Shown: one piece after another, positions 1-8,296 of the stretch | Layout: every line of letters starts with the position of its first letter | Position numbering within the stretch: the first letter of the stretch is position 1 | DNA from: a virus | Direction: 5' to 3' (one strand) | Virus record (IMG/VR): IMGVR_UViG_3300031772_007818 | Coordinates: 1 to 31,840 of that record | DNA: 31,840 nucleotides | Notes under the pieces: model-generated | Databases searched by the model: none | Told to the model about the DNA's origin: nothing | Seen by the model: the letters and a program-made list of their open reading frames with translations, nothing else | Program-made: the position numbers and the translations under genes

Positions 1-88
1 CGTTCGCCAACTCGGTGCTGGGAGTCGTGCCAGCGGCTCCGCAGTAAATCTTGGCGTTCATGCCCATCGCATAAGTTGTTAACGCCAT
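1..88 (-). CDS. Probable major tail tube protein (N-terminal fragment)
   Basis: The first 29 codons of a minus-strand gene that runs off the left edge of the window. The start is an ATG at 88-86, preceded on its strand by AGGGAGGGACAC, a strong ribosome binding site. The peptide begins MALTTYAMGMNAKIYCGAAG. I associate this kind of opening with phage tail tube proteins, but the match is from memory and the fragment is short. Position supports the call: the gene follows the tail-completion genes in the usual late order (capsid, connectors, tail terminator, tail tube). Without the rest of the gene, another tail structural role cannot be excluded. Confidence 0.55.
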   Translation of the reverse strand, partial: MALTTYAMGMNAKIYCGAAGTTPSTELAN

Positions 89-106
89 GTGTCCCTCCCT
101 AATCTG

Positions 107-553
107 TTACTTCACACTGTCGCGCCACTTGGGCGGCAGTTGTTTCAGTTCTGTATCGAATGCAGGCTGCATGTAAGGCCGCTTCTCAACGCGAACCCGT
201 CTGCGCTTGCCATATTTCTTGCGCTTGGAGTCGAAGAATCGCGTCGTGGTTGTTCCACCGTGTTCCAGAAGGCGCGGCGCTTCGCCTTTTCCCTTGCGCA
301 ATTTCTCCGGCCCGACGACTACGGAGCGTTTGCCCGGGTCGTACCCGAAGAAGATGTTGTCCCTGAGCAGGCCGGTGTGGCTGTATGGCGGCTGCCCCGG
401 GCGCGACGTTCCCTTGCGCTTGCGGATGCTCGTGCGCGACCGTGTCCGCGTGTACGCGCCAAACTTGCTCAGGACCTTGCGCGTGGCCTTGTCCGTGCGG
501 CTCGTCACGGCCTTCCTGTCAAAGAAGAACTTCTTCATGTCGCAGCGAATCAT
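107..553 (-). CDS. HK97 gp10-like head-tail/tail-completion protein
   Basis: A 148-aa basic protein with many Arg/Lys in residues 1-50. It carries a GQPPYSHTGLLRDNI stretch near the middle and ends with RPYMQPAFDTELK, the type of C-terminus seen in HK97 gp10-like tail-completion proteins. Such proteins act at the head-tail junction or on the growing tail. The gene starts 5 nt after the stop of the 143-aa gene and lies just before the tail tube gene, as expected for this function. The ATG at 553 has only a weak ribosome binding site, so translation may depend on coupling to the gene before it. Family assignment rests on the C-terminal motif, composition and gene order. Confidence 0.6.
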   Translation of the reverse strand: MIRCDMKKFFFDRKAVTSRTDKATRKVLSKFGAYTRTRSRTSIRKRKGTSRPGQPPYSHTGLLRDNIFFGYDPGKRSVVVGPEKLRKGKGEAPRLLEHGGTTTTRFFDSKRKKYGKRRRVRVEKRPYMQPAFDTELKQLPPKWRDSVK

Positions 554-558
554 GGGTA

Positions 559-990
559 CTAGTCCGCCATCCTGTAAGTCAGCGTGATGATGCTTGTGAG
601 CATTCGCTTATCCTGCATGTGCTCCGGCGAATAGACCGGCGCGTGCTCGACTTTCAAGAGAACCGCTCCCAACTCCGCGAGTACGCGATTTTGCGCAAAC
701 ATCTCGGCGATCTCCTCAACGAGCGCTACCAGCGGGTCGAGTTCCGCAGCGTCCTCGGTTTTGTACTTCTTCTGGACCGCGACATCGACCTTCGTCTCAT
801 TTGCCATCGTTGTGCGCGTATGCTGCGTCAAGACCACGCTGTCCGGCACGACCGTGACGTGCAACGTGGACATATCCGGCAAATCGAAGAAAGGCCGATA
901 GAGCCGTTGCGCCGTGAACGCCAGCGAGAACTTTCCTGCGTTAAGCGCCGCGACTACGGCGTCCGCGAGTTGCACGAGTTTAGACGGCAC
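559..990 (-). CDS. Phage late protein, possible tail terminator
   Basis: A 143-aa protein that I do not recognise by sequence. The start is a GTG at 990 with GAGG about 6 nt upstream; it overlaps the end of the preceding gene by 11 nt. The sequence is an alpha/beta mix. An N-terminal helix (LVQLADAVVAALN) is followed by strands (TLHVTVVPDSVVL) and a helix (LDPLVALVEEIAEMF), with a strand at the C-terminus. That order resembles the compact fold of tail terminator proteins, and the position between the head connector genes and the gp10-like gene fits. The function is inferred from synteny only. Confidence 0.45.
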   Translation of the reverse strand: MPSKLVQLADAVVAALNAGKFSLAFTAQRLYRPFFDLPDMSTLHVTVVPDSVVLTQHTRTTMANETKVDVAVQKKYKTEDAAELDPLVALVEEIAEMFAQNRVLAELGAVLLKVEHAPVYSPEHMQDKRMLTSIITLTYRMAD

Positions 991-1267
991 ACTTCACCTC
1001 GTTCTCCAGCAGGCACGGTTTGCGCTCCAGCGTCAGCCTGAGGCCATTGAGCGCGACCGAGATGTTGTTCTGCGCATCTACACTACGCGCCACGAGGGCG
1101 ACGAGGGTTTTCTCAAGGTCATTGATGCGGTTCGCCATTCGCGCCTCGCGGTTCTGCGCGGCCTTGCGGTCGGCCTCGCTCGCTGCCGCCATCCGCCAGA
1201 CCAGGAATGCGGCAAGGGCAGTGAAGCCGCCTTGCATCACGAGTTGTATGAGTGTTGCTTCAGGCAT
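980..1267 (-). CDS. Small membrane-anchored coiled-coil protein, holin-like
   Basis: A 95-aa protein with one hydrophobic segment near the N-terminus (residues about 10-27, GGFTALAAFLVWRMAAA). A long charged heptad-like helix follows (residues about 30-75, EADRKAAQNREARMANRINDLEKTLVALV). One short membrane anchor followed by a coiled coil resembles BhlA/UviB-type holin-like proteins, but no lysis enzyme is visible next to it. It may instead be a structural or scaffold-associated membrane protein. The ATG directly follows the TAA of the previous gene, with GGAG upstream. It sits in the head-tail connector block and is presumably a late gene. Confidence 0.5.
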   Translation of the reverse strand: MPEATLIQLVMQGGFTALAAFLVWRMAAASEADRKAAQNREARMANRINDLEKTLVALVARSVDAQNNISVALNGLRLTLERKPCLLENEVKCAV

Positions 1268-1618
1268 TTACGTCTCCGCGCCAACGTCTTTGGTGTGAAT
1301 CCGATAGGTCGTCATGTGCGAACCAGTCCACTGCCAACAACCGTCCGGCCCCAAGTCCATCACTTCATATCTCCGTCCGCCCGCGATTATCACGTCGCCC
1401 GCCTTCGGCTCGAATTCCAAGTCCGCCACGAGTACCAAGAAGTCCCAGAGATGTGCTCTGATGGAAACGCCGTTTTCATCAGTGACTTCAAATTTCGGTT
1501 TGCCCTTCGATGCGTTGAACGTGATAGGTGCGCGCCCAGCGCGTCTGTATTCGACCTGGCATGGATCGTGAGCGATAAGCCCACGATCCAGCCAAGCCAG
1601 CCCCTCTCTCAAGTTCAC
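1268..1618 (-). CDS. Probable head-tail connector protein
   Basis: A 116-aa protein starting at a GTG that overlaps the stop codon of the decoration gene (GTGA), so translation is likely coupled. It begins with a short helix (LREGLAWLDRGLI) and continues as mostly beta sequence. The segment KAGDVIIAGGRRYEVMDLGPDGCWQ resembles the SH3-like barrel of gpFII/gp16-type head completion proteins. Such proteins plug the portal and form the surface that binds the tail. Location right after the capsid and decoration genes supports this. The family is inferred from size, predicted fold and position. Confidence 0.5.
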   Translation of the reverse strand: MNLREGLAWLDRGLIAHDPCQVEYRRAGRAPITFNASKGKPKFEVTDENGVSIRAHLWDFLVLVADLEFEPKAGDVIIAGGRRYEVMDLGPDGCWQWTGSHMTTYRIHTKDVGAET

Positions 1619-1953
1619 TGTTCCAGCCTCACGCGCACCGTTGCGTCCGCGTCAACCGCCGCTTTCACGACCTTGCCGATGTACTTGTTGCTGGTCGCGG
1701 TCGCAGTCGCCACCTTGTTCGTCGCGTCCCAATAGACCTTTGTGCCCGCTGCGATAGCGGTACTAGTCCCGGTCGCCTTCGCAAAGTCGAAGACACCGCT
1801 TACGGCGAGCGAGCCGAGCGCATTGGCTGCAATGGGCGTCTTTGCCACGCCCACAAGATCGCCCTGAACAACCACGTCGCCAACAGCCACTGCGCTGCTC
1901 GGCGTATAGTCGATGCTCTTACCTTCATGAACAAAAAGTGCTTGAAATGCCAT
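1615..1953 (-). CDS. DUF2190-type capsid decoration-like protein
   Basis: A 112-aa protein that is almost entirely short beta strands rich in Ala, Val, Gly and Thr. It contains VGDVVVQGDLVGVAKTPIAA and, later, AAGTKVYWDATNKVATATA. This matches the DUF2190 family (RecA/RadA-recombinase-like annotation in older databases), which decorates or stabilises phage heads. It is encoded right after the major capsid gene, the usual place for this family. The start is the ATG at 1953 behind AGGAGTCATAT. It ends in a GTGA overlap with the connector gene. Confidence 0.75.
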   Translation of the reverse strand: MAFQALFVHEGKSIDYTPSSAVAVGDVVVQGDLVGVAKTPIAANALGSLAVSGVFDFAKATGTSTAIAAGTKVYWDATNKVATATATSNKYIGKVVKAAVDADATVRVRLEQ

Positions 1954-2019
1954 ATATGACTCCTGTCAGTTGGGGCAGGCGGGCAGCAGTACACCGCCCA
2001 CCTGCCAGCTTGTTGTCGC

Positions 2020-3957
2020 TTACGCTTCGCCCTTCATCTTCACGCCGCCGCGCGGGTCCTGAAGCGCGACGCCGAAGTCGTGGTAGCCGCGCATCTGTAC
2101 GCCTAGTACGTTGAAGTCCGCGACGGCGATATCGATGACCGGTGCCTCCCGGCCGTCCAAAAACGCGACCTCGATGACCGGAAGGTCGTTCGGGTCCGCC
2201 AGCAGATACCACGCCTTCGAGGAGTTGCCGGGGAACACAGTGTTGGAAAGATACCGGCTGACCTCCGCGCGGAACTTGCCGACGTGGGGGTTCGCCACTG
2301 GGTACTTCACGCCCGTGGATGTGTCGCGCACCTCCAGAGACTTCTGCAACTGCGTGGCCATCGCGGAGAGCGCAACCGGCACCAGTATTATCGCTGGCAT
2401 AATGCCCGTGGGCTTGCCGTCCGAGTCGGTCAAGTTCATGAACTGCGCCTCGCCCGCAGTGAGTCCATCGATGCTCAGAGCGGTTGTCGCACCGGTGAGA
2501 TAGTTGTTGTTGCCCGCCGCGAAGAAGGCGGAGTTGTTCATGAACGCCGTCCAGAACACGTCGCAGATTTTGAGACCGCTGCCGCGGCCGAGTTTCCGAG
2601 GCACGAGCGTTATCGCGCCGAGGTCGTCGTTGATGATGTCGCGCCTGTCGATGGTGAGTATGAGTCCGTGGGTGTCGGCCTTGTTGCTGTACGTCTCGTT
2701 CCCAAGCGTGCCGTGCTTGAGTTCCCCGCCCGGCGCGACCAGCTCGTACTGGTCCTTGCCGATGAGCCGGTAACTCATGACGGTCTTGAAGTCGGGCACG
2801 TTACGCACGGAGCAGATGTTCCGCCACGTGCGCTCCACGGCGTAGAAGCCCTCCAGCAAAAACTTGTTCGTCACGTTGGAGAGAATCCCGCCAAGGTCGA
2901 CGGTGGAGAAGCCGGCACGGACTTCCTTGCCGAATGCAAAGCGCATGACCTCGCGGCTGTCGCGGAACGAGCGTCCGGTGTACCCGTTCGCCCACGCCGC
3001 CTCCAGGAAGAGTTCCTGCAGGCCCATGCCACGGAAGCGCTTATCCGCCTGGTCGAGGATCTCCTCTTTGTAATGCTTCTCAGGCTGGTTCAGGTTCTCC
3101 GCGAGCGCGCACGCGGCCTCCAGCACCGCCGCAGTTATCGGGCTCCCAGCCCCGCTCGGTATTTCCGGGGGCATCGGGCGGTCCGCGCGCAGTTTTGCCA
3201 GTTCGCACTCCGTGATGTTCCACTTCTCACGGATGGCCTTTGCCTCGATGTCCTTGTGTTCGCCGCCGAATATCTTCTGAATGGCCGCGATGCGCTCCGT
3301 CTCGGCCGCAGCCTCTTCACGCATCTGTGCCGCGATGTCCGTCTGCGGCGCGGTTATCTCCGGCTTCTTTACGCCAGCCGCAGCGGTCTGCGCATCCTTA
3401 TTCTCAGTGTCCTGATTCATGCCGTCCTCCTTGGCCTTAGCGGCCACACGGGCGCTGGTTTCGCCGTCCGCGCCCAAATCCACGAAACTGATCTCGCCGA
3501 GAGTTGCCTTGCGCACAACGTTCAGCGGCCCCGACCACTCGCGGCCGTTCACGACCGCCTTCTGGCCCTCGCGGATGAACTCCGCCTCCTCAACGCCCGC
3601 GCCGATGGATGCCTGCCACGGAAAGCCGTTCCGCGAGGAAACGACAACTTCCTTGGCTGCGCTGGTGTCACGCGACACGACGCCACTCGCCACGAGATGG
3701 CTGCCTTGAACAAGTATTGAGTCCGTGTGTCCCACGCCCTGAGCGGAATCGTGGCCCATGCGGATGGGGCGGTTTTGCGAGGGGATTGTCAAACCCGACA
3801 GTTCCACGATGACCGGATATCGCCAGCCGGTGAGTTTCATTGGCCCGCCGGTGTACGCCGTCATCGAGAAGCGCGGCAGTCCCGCTGGCTTGCCGTCGGC
3901 TACGGCGGCGGCTTCAATCCATTGGGGTGAGCATCCGAAGGTCACGTTCTGGTTCAT
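2020..3957 (-). CDS. Fused prohead protease (S78-like) and Mu gpT-like major capsid protein
   Basis: One 645-aa chain holds two head-assembly functions. The N-terminal ~175 residues look like a caudovirus prohead protease. A candidate catalytic His lies in RMGHD (His69) and a candidate Ser in WQASIG (Ser117). A Glu/Ala-rich, coiled-coil-like linker (about 175-260) probably serves as scaffold or delta domain. The C-terminal ~380 residues resemble Mu gpT-type, HK97-fold capsid proteins, with LLEGFYAVERTW, the LTIDRRDIINDD region and a C-terminal RGYHDFGVA. I chose the ATG at 3957: it has AGGAGA 6 nt upstream and lies one base after the portal stop. An in-frame ATG at 3987 lies inside the portal gene and has no better site. 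Normally protease and capsid are separate genes, so the precursor is probably cut by its own protease. Confidence 0.85.
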   Translation of the reverse strand: MNQNVTFGCSPQWIEAAAVADGKPAGLPRFSMTAYTGGPMKLTGWRYPVIVELSGLTIPSQNRPIRMGHDSAQGVGHTDSILVQGSHLVASGVVSRDTSAAKEVVVSSRNGFPWQASIGAGVEEAEFIREGQKAVVNGREWSGPLNVVRKATLGEISFVDLGADGETSARVAAKAKEDGMNQDTENKDAQTAAAGVKKPEITAPQTDIAAQMREEAAAETERIAAIQKIFGGEHKDIEAKAIREKWNITECELAKLRADRPMPPEIPSGAGSPITAAVLEAACALAENLNQPEKHYKEEILDQADKRFRGMGLQELFLEAAWANGYTGRSFRDSREVMRFAFGKEVRAGFSTVDLGGILSNVTNKFLLEGFYAVERTWRNICSVRNVPDFKTVMSYRLIGKDQYELVAPGGELKHGTLGNETYSNKADTHGLILTIDRRDIINDDLGAITLVPRKLGRGSGLKICDVFWTAFMNNSAFFAAGNNNYLTGATTALSIDGLTAGEAQFMNLTDSDGKPTGIMPAIILVPVALSAMATQLQKSLEVRDTSTGVKYPVANPHVGKFRAEVSRYLSNTVFPGNSSKAWYLLADPNDLPVIEVAFLDGREAPVIDIAVADFNVLGVQMRGYHDFGVALQDPRGGVKMKGEA

Positions 3958-3958
3958 G

Positions 3959-5458
3959 TCATTTCTCCTGAGAAGAATTCTCTTCATCGTCTTGTGGCGT
4001 CATATCAACTGCGGGCTTTGGGGCCGCCTGCGCCACGGTTAGGCCCGCCTCCTTCAAAAGCGCCGCCTCTTTGCCGCATTGCCGAATCTCGGCCATGTAA
4101 TCTTTCCCGCGTTTGGCATACTCCTCCGCCAGCGTCGTCGTATGGTTGCGGAGCCGCGTCTCCTGGGCGTTCGCTTCTTTCGCGGGATCAACGTGCTCGT
4201 GCCCATCCCAAAACCACTGGTGCTTCGCGCCAAGAAGAGCGGACTCGGTCAAGCCGCGTCTCACGTTGTCGGGAATCATCACGGCCTCCGCGAGCCACGC
4301 CTTCAAGACGCGGTCAAGCACCACCTTCTCGATGTGTGACTGTTCTACGCGAATAGCCTTGTAGTACGTCTGGTGGTCGAGCCGCCCGGAAGCGTAGTTG
4401 TAGCCGCTCGAATTCCCCGCCGCGATGTTGAACGGCATGTTCAGACACCGCGCAATCTCGTTCAAAATCTCGTGCTTGAATTCCGCGTAAGTCGTAGCGG
4501 GCTGCTCCGCGTGAGTCTGACCGAGTTTCCAGCCGCCCGGCATGACCGTTGCCATGCGCTTTTCCAACTCTACCGTGTCCATTGGCGCAAGTTCTTCAGC
4601 CTCACCGTTGGCGGGCGCGTCGGTATAGATGACAAGCGCGTGGTCAGCCGCCGTCTCCGCCGCCGCAATCACGGCCAGTGTGTAACGTCGGAGTTGTGCG
4701 AAGAGAGGAAGGCCGGACATAATCTCCGGTATTCCGCGTGCCTGGCCTGGGCGATCCGCGCGGAAGTAGTGAATCATCGCGTTCGCCGCCACACGGTTGA
4801 ACTCCTGCGGCATTTGTGCGCCGTCGTCGCCGGGATGATTCTTGAGCACGTGATACTCGACAGGATTTCCCCACGAATCGAACACTATCCCGTCAACGGC
4901 GTTGCCTTTGGTTTGCGGGAAGTAGGGCGTCGTTACCTGATCCCCCTCCACAAGCCGCAAATCGAGCAGGGTCGGAGTCGGGAGCGCTGGGTTAGTGATA
5001 AGCATGGCGAACGCCTCGCCGTCTTCCGCCTTCGCCATGCGCATCGTGCGCAACTTGTCGGCAAGCCCAACGGCCTGTGCCCATTCAAAGAACGCGCTCT
5101 CGATGATGTTGTTGACTTCCTCGGTCTCCGTCAGCATCTGAAGCCTCGGGCCGGTGCCGACGCAGTCGTTGGCCAGCGTCAGAACAATGCCCTTGGCATA
5201 TGAGTTGTTCGCCACCTCATACCGAGCGTTGTTCCTAAGACGCCGACGCACTTCCGGGGAGTTTGCCGCGTTCGCAGACAGCCCGTCCGCATTTGCCCAA
5301 TGACGGCGGTTGTCGTCGTTGATCGTCGCGGCGTCATACCGGCCGCGAACGACCTGTCCGCCGCGAAGCGGCGAGATCCCGCCAAGGGCGGACACCCGCC
5401 TTGGCAGGCTCACGGTCTCAGTCTTCCTATGTCCAAAGATTCTGTTCAGGAATCCCAT
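3959..5458 (-). CDS. Phage portal protein, lambda gpB family
   Basis: A 499-aa protein that forms the dodecameric ring at one capsid vertex, through which DNA is packaged and the tail is joined. It shows features of the lambda portal family. These are an N-terminal segment followed by RRLRNNARYEVANNSYAKGIVLTLANDC, a central region with VEGDQVTTPY, and the later stretch NMPFNIAAGNSSGYNYASGRLDHQTYYKAI, which is typical of the wing/clip region. Length is near the lambda portal's 533 residues. The start overlaps the stop of the small upstream gene at 5458. The end is one base before the protease-capsid start, so portal and capsid are likely coupled in translation. Confidence 0.92.
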   Translation of the reverse strand: MGFLNRIFGHRKTETVSLPRRVSALGGISPLRGGQVVRGRYDAATINDDNRRHWANADGLSANAANSPEVRRRLRNNARYEVANNSYAKGIVLTLANDCVGTGPRLQMLTETEEVNNIIESAFFEWAQAVGLADKLRTMRMAKAEDGEAFAMLITNPALPTPTLLDLRLVEGDQVTTPYFPQTKGNAVDGIVFDSWGNPVEYHVLKNHPGDDGAQMPQEFNRVAANAMIHYFRADRPGQARGIPEIMSGLPLFAQLRRYTLAVIAAAETAADHALVIYTDAPANGEAEELAPMDTVELEKRMATVMPGGWKLGQTHAEQPATTYAEFKHEILNEIARCLNMPFNIAAGNSSGYNYASGRLDHQTYYKAIRVEQSHIEKVVLDRVLKAWLAEAVMIPDNVRRGLTESALLGAKHQWFWDGHEHVDPAKEANAQETRLRNHTTTLAEEYAKRGKDYMAEIRQCGKEAALLKEAGLTVAQAAPKPAVDMTPQDDEENSSQEK

Positions 5459-5655
5459 CAGTCCGCCCCCGGCGGAAGCATCTTTGCGCGCCGCAAACCG
5501 AAAGGCTTCTTCTTCACGGCCTCCGTGGACGCGAGAAAGCGTGCCGACTCGATCTGCTGTGTCAGGTCATGCTGTTCAATCTCGCCCGAATCGCCCTTGG
5601 CCCGCTTGGGGCCTTCAGCGTTGTTCTTGATTGTGTTTTCTAGGGTGTCGGCCAT
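5458..5655 (-). CDS. Small head protein in the gpW position
   Basis: A 65-aa hydrophilic protein (ENTIKNNAEGPKRAKGDSGEIEQHDLTQQI in its first half) ending RRAKMLPPGAD. It sits exactly where lambda carries gpW, the head-tail joining protein, between terminase and portal. The size fits too, but I see no convincing gpW sequence match. I recall similar small proteins ahead of lambda-type portals in related prophages. Its ATG at 5655 is 20-25 nt downstream of the first copy of the 37-bp promoter-like repeat, so it is probably the first gene of the head operon. There is no obvious strong ribosome binding site. Confidence 0.6.
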   Translation of the reverse strand: MADTLENTIKNNAEGPKRAKGDSGEIEQHDLTQQIESARFLASTEAVKKKPFGLRRAKMLPPGAD

Positions 5656-5676
5656 GCTGGAAATACCTCGTGTCCT

Positions 5677-5713
5677 CTACCTTCTATATCTCCACGAGAG
5701 GCATATTTGCCGC
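5677..5713 (-). promoter_or_regulatory. Phage-specific promoter-like repeat, copy 1
   Basis: First of three near-identical 37-bp elements. Read on the minus strand it is GCGGCAAA, seven variable bases, then CTCGTGGAGA, TATAGAAG and GTAG. GGCAAA and TATAGA are separated by 17 nt, the usual distance between -35 and -10 boxes. It lies just upstream of the small head gene at 5655 and so would drive the portal-capsid-tail block. Promoter activity is inferred; the three-copy repeat itself is directly visible. Confidence 0.6.
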
Positions 5714-5760
5714 GTGGTTTTGGTTAGATTTTGGAAGTAATGCGAAGAATATGTCAGAAA

Positions 5761-5778
5761 GGTTCTACCGGTAGAACC
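5761..5778. repeat. Perfect 18-bp palindrome
   Basis: GGTTCTACC followed directly by GGTAGAACC forms an uninterrupted palindrome. It lies in the gap between the zinc-ribbon gene and the head operon, upstream of promoter-like repeat copy 1. It could be an operator for a dimeric regulator. There is no T-run, so it does not look like a terminator. Confidence 0.6.
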
Positions 5779-5792
5779 GAGAGGATGGATAC

Positions 5793-5826
5793 AATTACCT
5801 CCACTTGTGAACAAGTGACGGTAATT
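5793..5826. repeat. Interrupted inverted repeat downstream of the zinc-ribbon gene
   Basis: AATTACC (5793-5799) pairs with GGTAATT (5820-5826), and inside it CACTTGT (5802-5808) pairs with ACAAGTG (5811-5817). Two mismatched positions separate the paired blocks. As RNA it would fold into a stem of 7 + 7 pairs about 20 nt after the zinc-ribbon stop codon. It has no U-tract. It may protect or process the terminase mRNA, or bind a regulator. Confidence 0.5.
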
Positions 5827-5846
5827 CTATACATCAGCATCTTGTC

Positions 5847-6029
5847 TTATCTCTCATAGGTCGTCACTCGACGTCCGCAATGCCTGCACTCTCGGCGGCG
5901 CATAATCCGGCCGCCCGACGCGGCGCGAGTGTAGAGGACGTAGAAGTGCTTGCACCCGCATTTGCGGCATTCGAGACCGCGTTTGCTGTCTACGAGATAG
6001 TCCGTGATATGTTTCCGGTCATTTGTCAT
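5847..6029 (-). CDS. Small zinc-ribbon protein
   Basis: A 60-aa protein carrying CRKCGCKHFYVLY near residue 20 and CRHCGRR near the C-terminus. These two CxxC knuckles make a zinc ribbon like that at the N-terminus of NrdR, but no ATP-cone domain follows. The start used here is the ATG at 6029, which overlaps the terminase stop (TGATG). A longer in-frame start at 6137 would lie inside terminase and adds only arginine-rich shadow sequence. Small zinc-ribbon proteins of this sort are common in phage packaging regions. The role is unknown; nucleic-acid binding during packaging or transcription is a guess. Confidence 0.7.
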   Translation of the reverse strand: MTNDRKHITDYLVDSKRGLECRKCGCKHFYVLYTRAASGGRIMRRRECRHCGRRVTTYER

Positions 6030-8296
6030 CACACACCCCGCTGAAGATCGGACAGCCGCACGCGTTGAACCTTCCGCGCTGCTCTCTCGTCGGTGCCGGG
6101 GAGGACCGCACCTTGAATGGATGCGGCGACGGCGCAACCGACGAGGCAGTCGAGCCAGTGGTTGTCCTTAGATTCCGGGCGCGGTTTCCATTCGTCGACG
6201 ACGCGGCCACGGCCTTCGGTTTTCACGCGGTATTCGGCGGTGAGATGTTCCGCGAGGAGCCGGTGCGTCTGCGGGTCGCGGCCAAAGAGGGAAAGACAGC
6301 CCCGGTCGCCCATCGGCACTGCCAAGCGAGAGTGAATGAAACTCTTCCAGTAATTCGAGTCAAAGAGCGCGTGGCGAATGGCACGTTTGCCCTGAACGTT
6401 CGGAATGCGCCAATTGTGGCCGACGCGGTCGCCACGCTTGCGCTTGTATTCCTGAAACGGCACGCTTGCCGCACCGACGAATCGCCCGTGGCTGGGAAGC
6501 AGGTTTGCCGCGAACTCGCTTTGCCTGCAGAATTGATAGACGATATCCGTTGATGTGCCCCAGTTGGCGTCGATGAGACAACGCTCGATATGCATCAATG
6601 CGCCGTCGTCGCGCCGCCATTCACGTCGGAGGCATTCTTTGGTGAGCGATTCCAGCCCAGCGTATATAGAGCCTTCCAGACCTGTGCCCGTGGCAACGGA
6701 CTGCAGCGTTTTCTGGGAGTCTCGAAGAGTGAAGTAAGTGCGCCGCTGGTCGGGATACGCGCCGTAGTCGATGGTGTACCCGGTGAAGTCGTCCTCGAAC
6801 GCGGCAACGAGCCAGAAGAGGAGTTTGCCCTGCACGTCGATGAACATCGTCAGATGGTTCGCGCCGACAGGGACTTCACCGCGTTTCATGCCGTTCAACT
6901 TCGTAGCGATTTCATCCGCCGAGAGAAGTTCTTCATCCTCCACGCCTTTCTCAGGAAGCGGATCGTTTTGGTATTCTGCGAAGAACGCCGCCTCGTCCTG
7001 CAACTTGAGATTCATGGCATGTTGGACGGCGGACGCCTCGTCGTGGTTGAAGCGTTCGGGCCAAGCAATGACCGCGCCCTCGTCCAGTGCCTCACGGTTC
7101 GCTTCATAGAACGCAGTTGCGTCGCGCAGGTCGCCATACATGTGAAGAGATTCCGCACGGACTTCAGCATACTTGGCCCAGAGTTTCTCGTTGGTGGGGA
7201 ACTCGTAGACCATCCGCGTGCGCTCGCCGTTCCACTCAGGATGCTTGTCGCGGTCGAGAATGTAGTCTGCCATGTCTCCTGGACGGATGACGGTGCAAGG
7301 CATGATACCGCTTATCTTCTTGCCTGGACCTGCAAGTCCTAGCACAGCGCCCGCAAGAATCCGCTCTCGCGTAGCGCACTGCGAGAGCGACCGTGCGGAC
7401 TCATCTGTCTGCGGATCGTCGAGCACTACGAGCGATGGGCGCACGGGCTGGCCGTCGGCGCGCTTGTACTTCATGCCGCGAATACGCCCGGTGATGCCGG
7501 TCACCTTGATAATAGCGCCGCTGGCTTTCGATTCGGGAATCGTAGGCAGAATCACCTCGTTCGCGGTCCATCCGATGTGCGTCCGCTCGCCCTTGTAGAT
7601 TTGCCCCGAACACCGATTGGCGATGCCGTCGATGCGGTGAATCGGAAACACGACCTCGGGGAAGTCTGCCTCCAGGAAGTCGTTCGCCTCCAGTTCCATC
7701 TTGATGCTGTCAAGCATTTCAACCGCGTGAACTTCCGACGCGCCGATGAGGCATACGAAATCGCGGTGGCCATAGAGCACCGACCACAGACACGCGCATT
7801 CAGCGATGGACGTTTTCCCACTTCCGCGCGGCATTGCCAACGAGAACAATCCGCCGTGCAACACCGCCTGCTCTACCTTGTTGATAATCTTCAAGTGGTC
7901 TGGCGACCACGCGAGATGAAACGTGCGCGGGAAGTACGCCTCGCAGAAGTACTGGAAGTTGTTTTCCGCCCGCGCCTTTCGCTCCGTGTCGACAACGGCA
8001 GGCAGTTCTCCGATGTCGCGCCCGGCTTCCGATTTCGCGCGATTGCGAGCGGCCGCACGCGCTTTTAGTGTCTCATAGTCTATGACAGGGTCAACGACCT
8101 TCTTGGGCGCGTTCCGCTGTTCTATGAGCCACGCCACATAACGCAGAAGATCGACACGCCGCCCATCGCCGATTCGGAACCCCGCGCGCATTCTGTGACG
8201 GTAGAGTTGCCTCTCGTCGATGACCGTGCCGAGCGGCGTCGAGTTGAGAAGCCGCGCGAGGTCGGACGGTTTCATGTTTCTGGAATCAATCGCCAT
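6029..8296 (-). CDS. Terminase large subunit (ATPase-nuclease)
   Basis: A 755-aa packaging motor that cuts concatemeric phage DNA and pumps it through the portal. The ATPase is clear: Walker A at residues 156-162 (PRGSGKT) followed by SIAECACLWSVLYGHRDF, and Walker B near 288-294 (LVVLDDPQ). The C-terminal half contains candidate acidic metal sites of the nuclease (TMFIDVQG, and ESKDNHWLDCLVGC near the end). The first ~65 residues are an added small helical domain (PSDLARLLNSTPLGTVIDERQLY) that resembles the separate protein encoded just upstream. The ATG at 8296 overlaps that gene's end. The whole is longer than most single-subunit terminases and best fits a GpA-like group. Confidence 0.9.
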   Translation of the reverse strand: MAIDSRNMKPSDLARLLNSTPLGTVIDERQLYRHRMRAGFRIGDGRRVDLLRYVAWLIEQRNAPKKVVDPVIDYETLKARAAARNRAKSEAGRDIGELPAVVDTERKARAENNFQYFCEAYFPRTFHLAWSPDHLKIINKVEQAVLHGGLFSLAMPRGSGKTSIAECACLWSVLYGHRDFVCLIGASEVHAVEMLDSIKMELEANDFLEADFPEVVFPIHRIDGIANRCSGQIYKGERTHIGWTANEVILPTIPESKASGAIIKVTGITGRIRGMKYKRADGQPVRPSLVVLDDPQTDESARSLSQCATRERILAGAVLGLAGPGKKISGIMPCTVIRPGDMADYILDRDKHPEWNGERTRMVYEFPTNEKLWAKYAEVRAESLHMYGDLRDATAFYEANREALDEGAVIAWPERFNHDEASAVQHAMNLKLQDEAAFFAEYQNDPLPEKGVEDEELLSADEIATKLNGMKRGEVPVGANHLTMFIDVQGKLLFWLVAAFEDDFTGYTIDYGAYPDQRRTYFTLRDSQKTLQSVATGTGLEGSIYAGLESLTKECLRREWRRDDGALMHIERCLIDANWGTSTDIVYQFCRQSEFAANLLPSHGRFVGAASVPFQEYKRKRGDRVGHNWRIPNVQGKRAIRHALFDSNYWKSFIHSRLAVPMGDRGCLSLFGRDPQTHRLLAEHLTAEYRVKTEGRGRVVDEWKPRPESKDNHWLDCLVGCAVAASIQGAVLPGTDERAARKVQRVRLSDLQRGV

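Noticed and set aside
2284-3720. Long plus-strand open frame (478 codons) across the capsid gene
   Set aside because: It lies opposite a well-supported protease-capsid gene, has arginine- and valine-rich shadow composition, and no ribosome binding site. High GC makes long antisense frames common.
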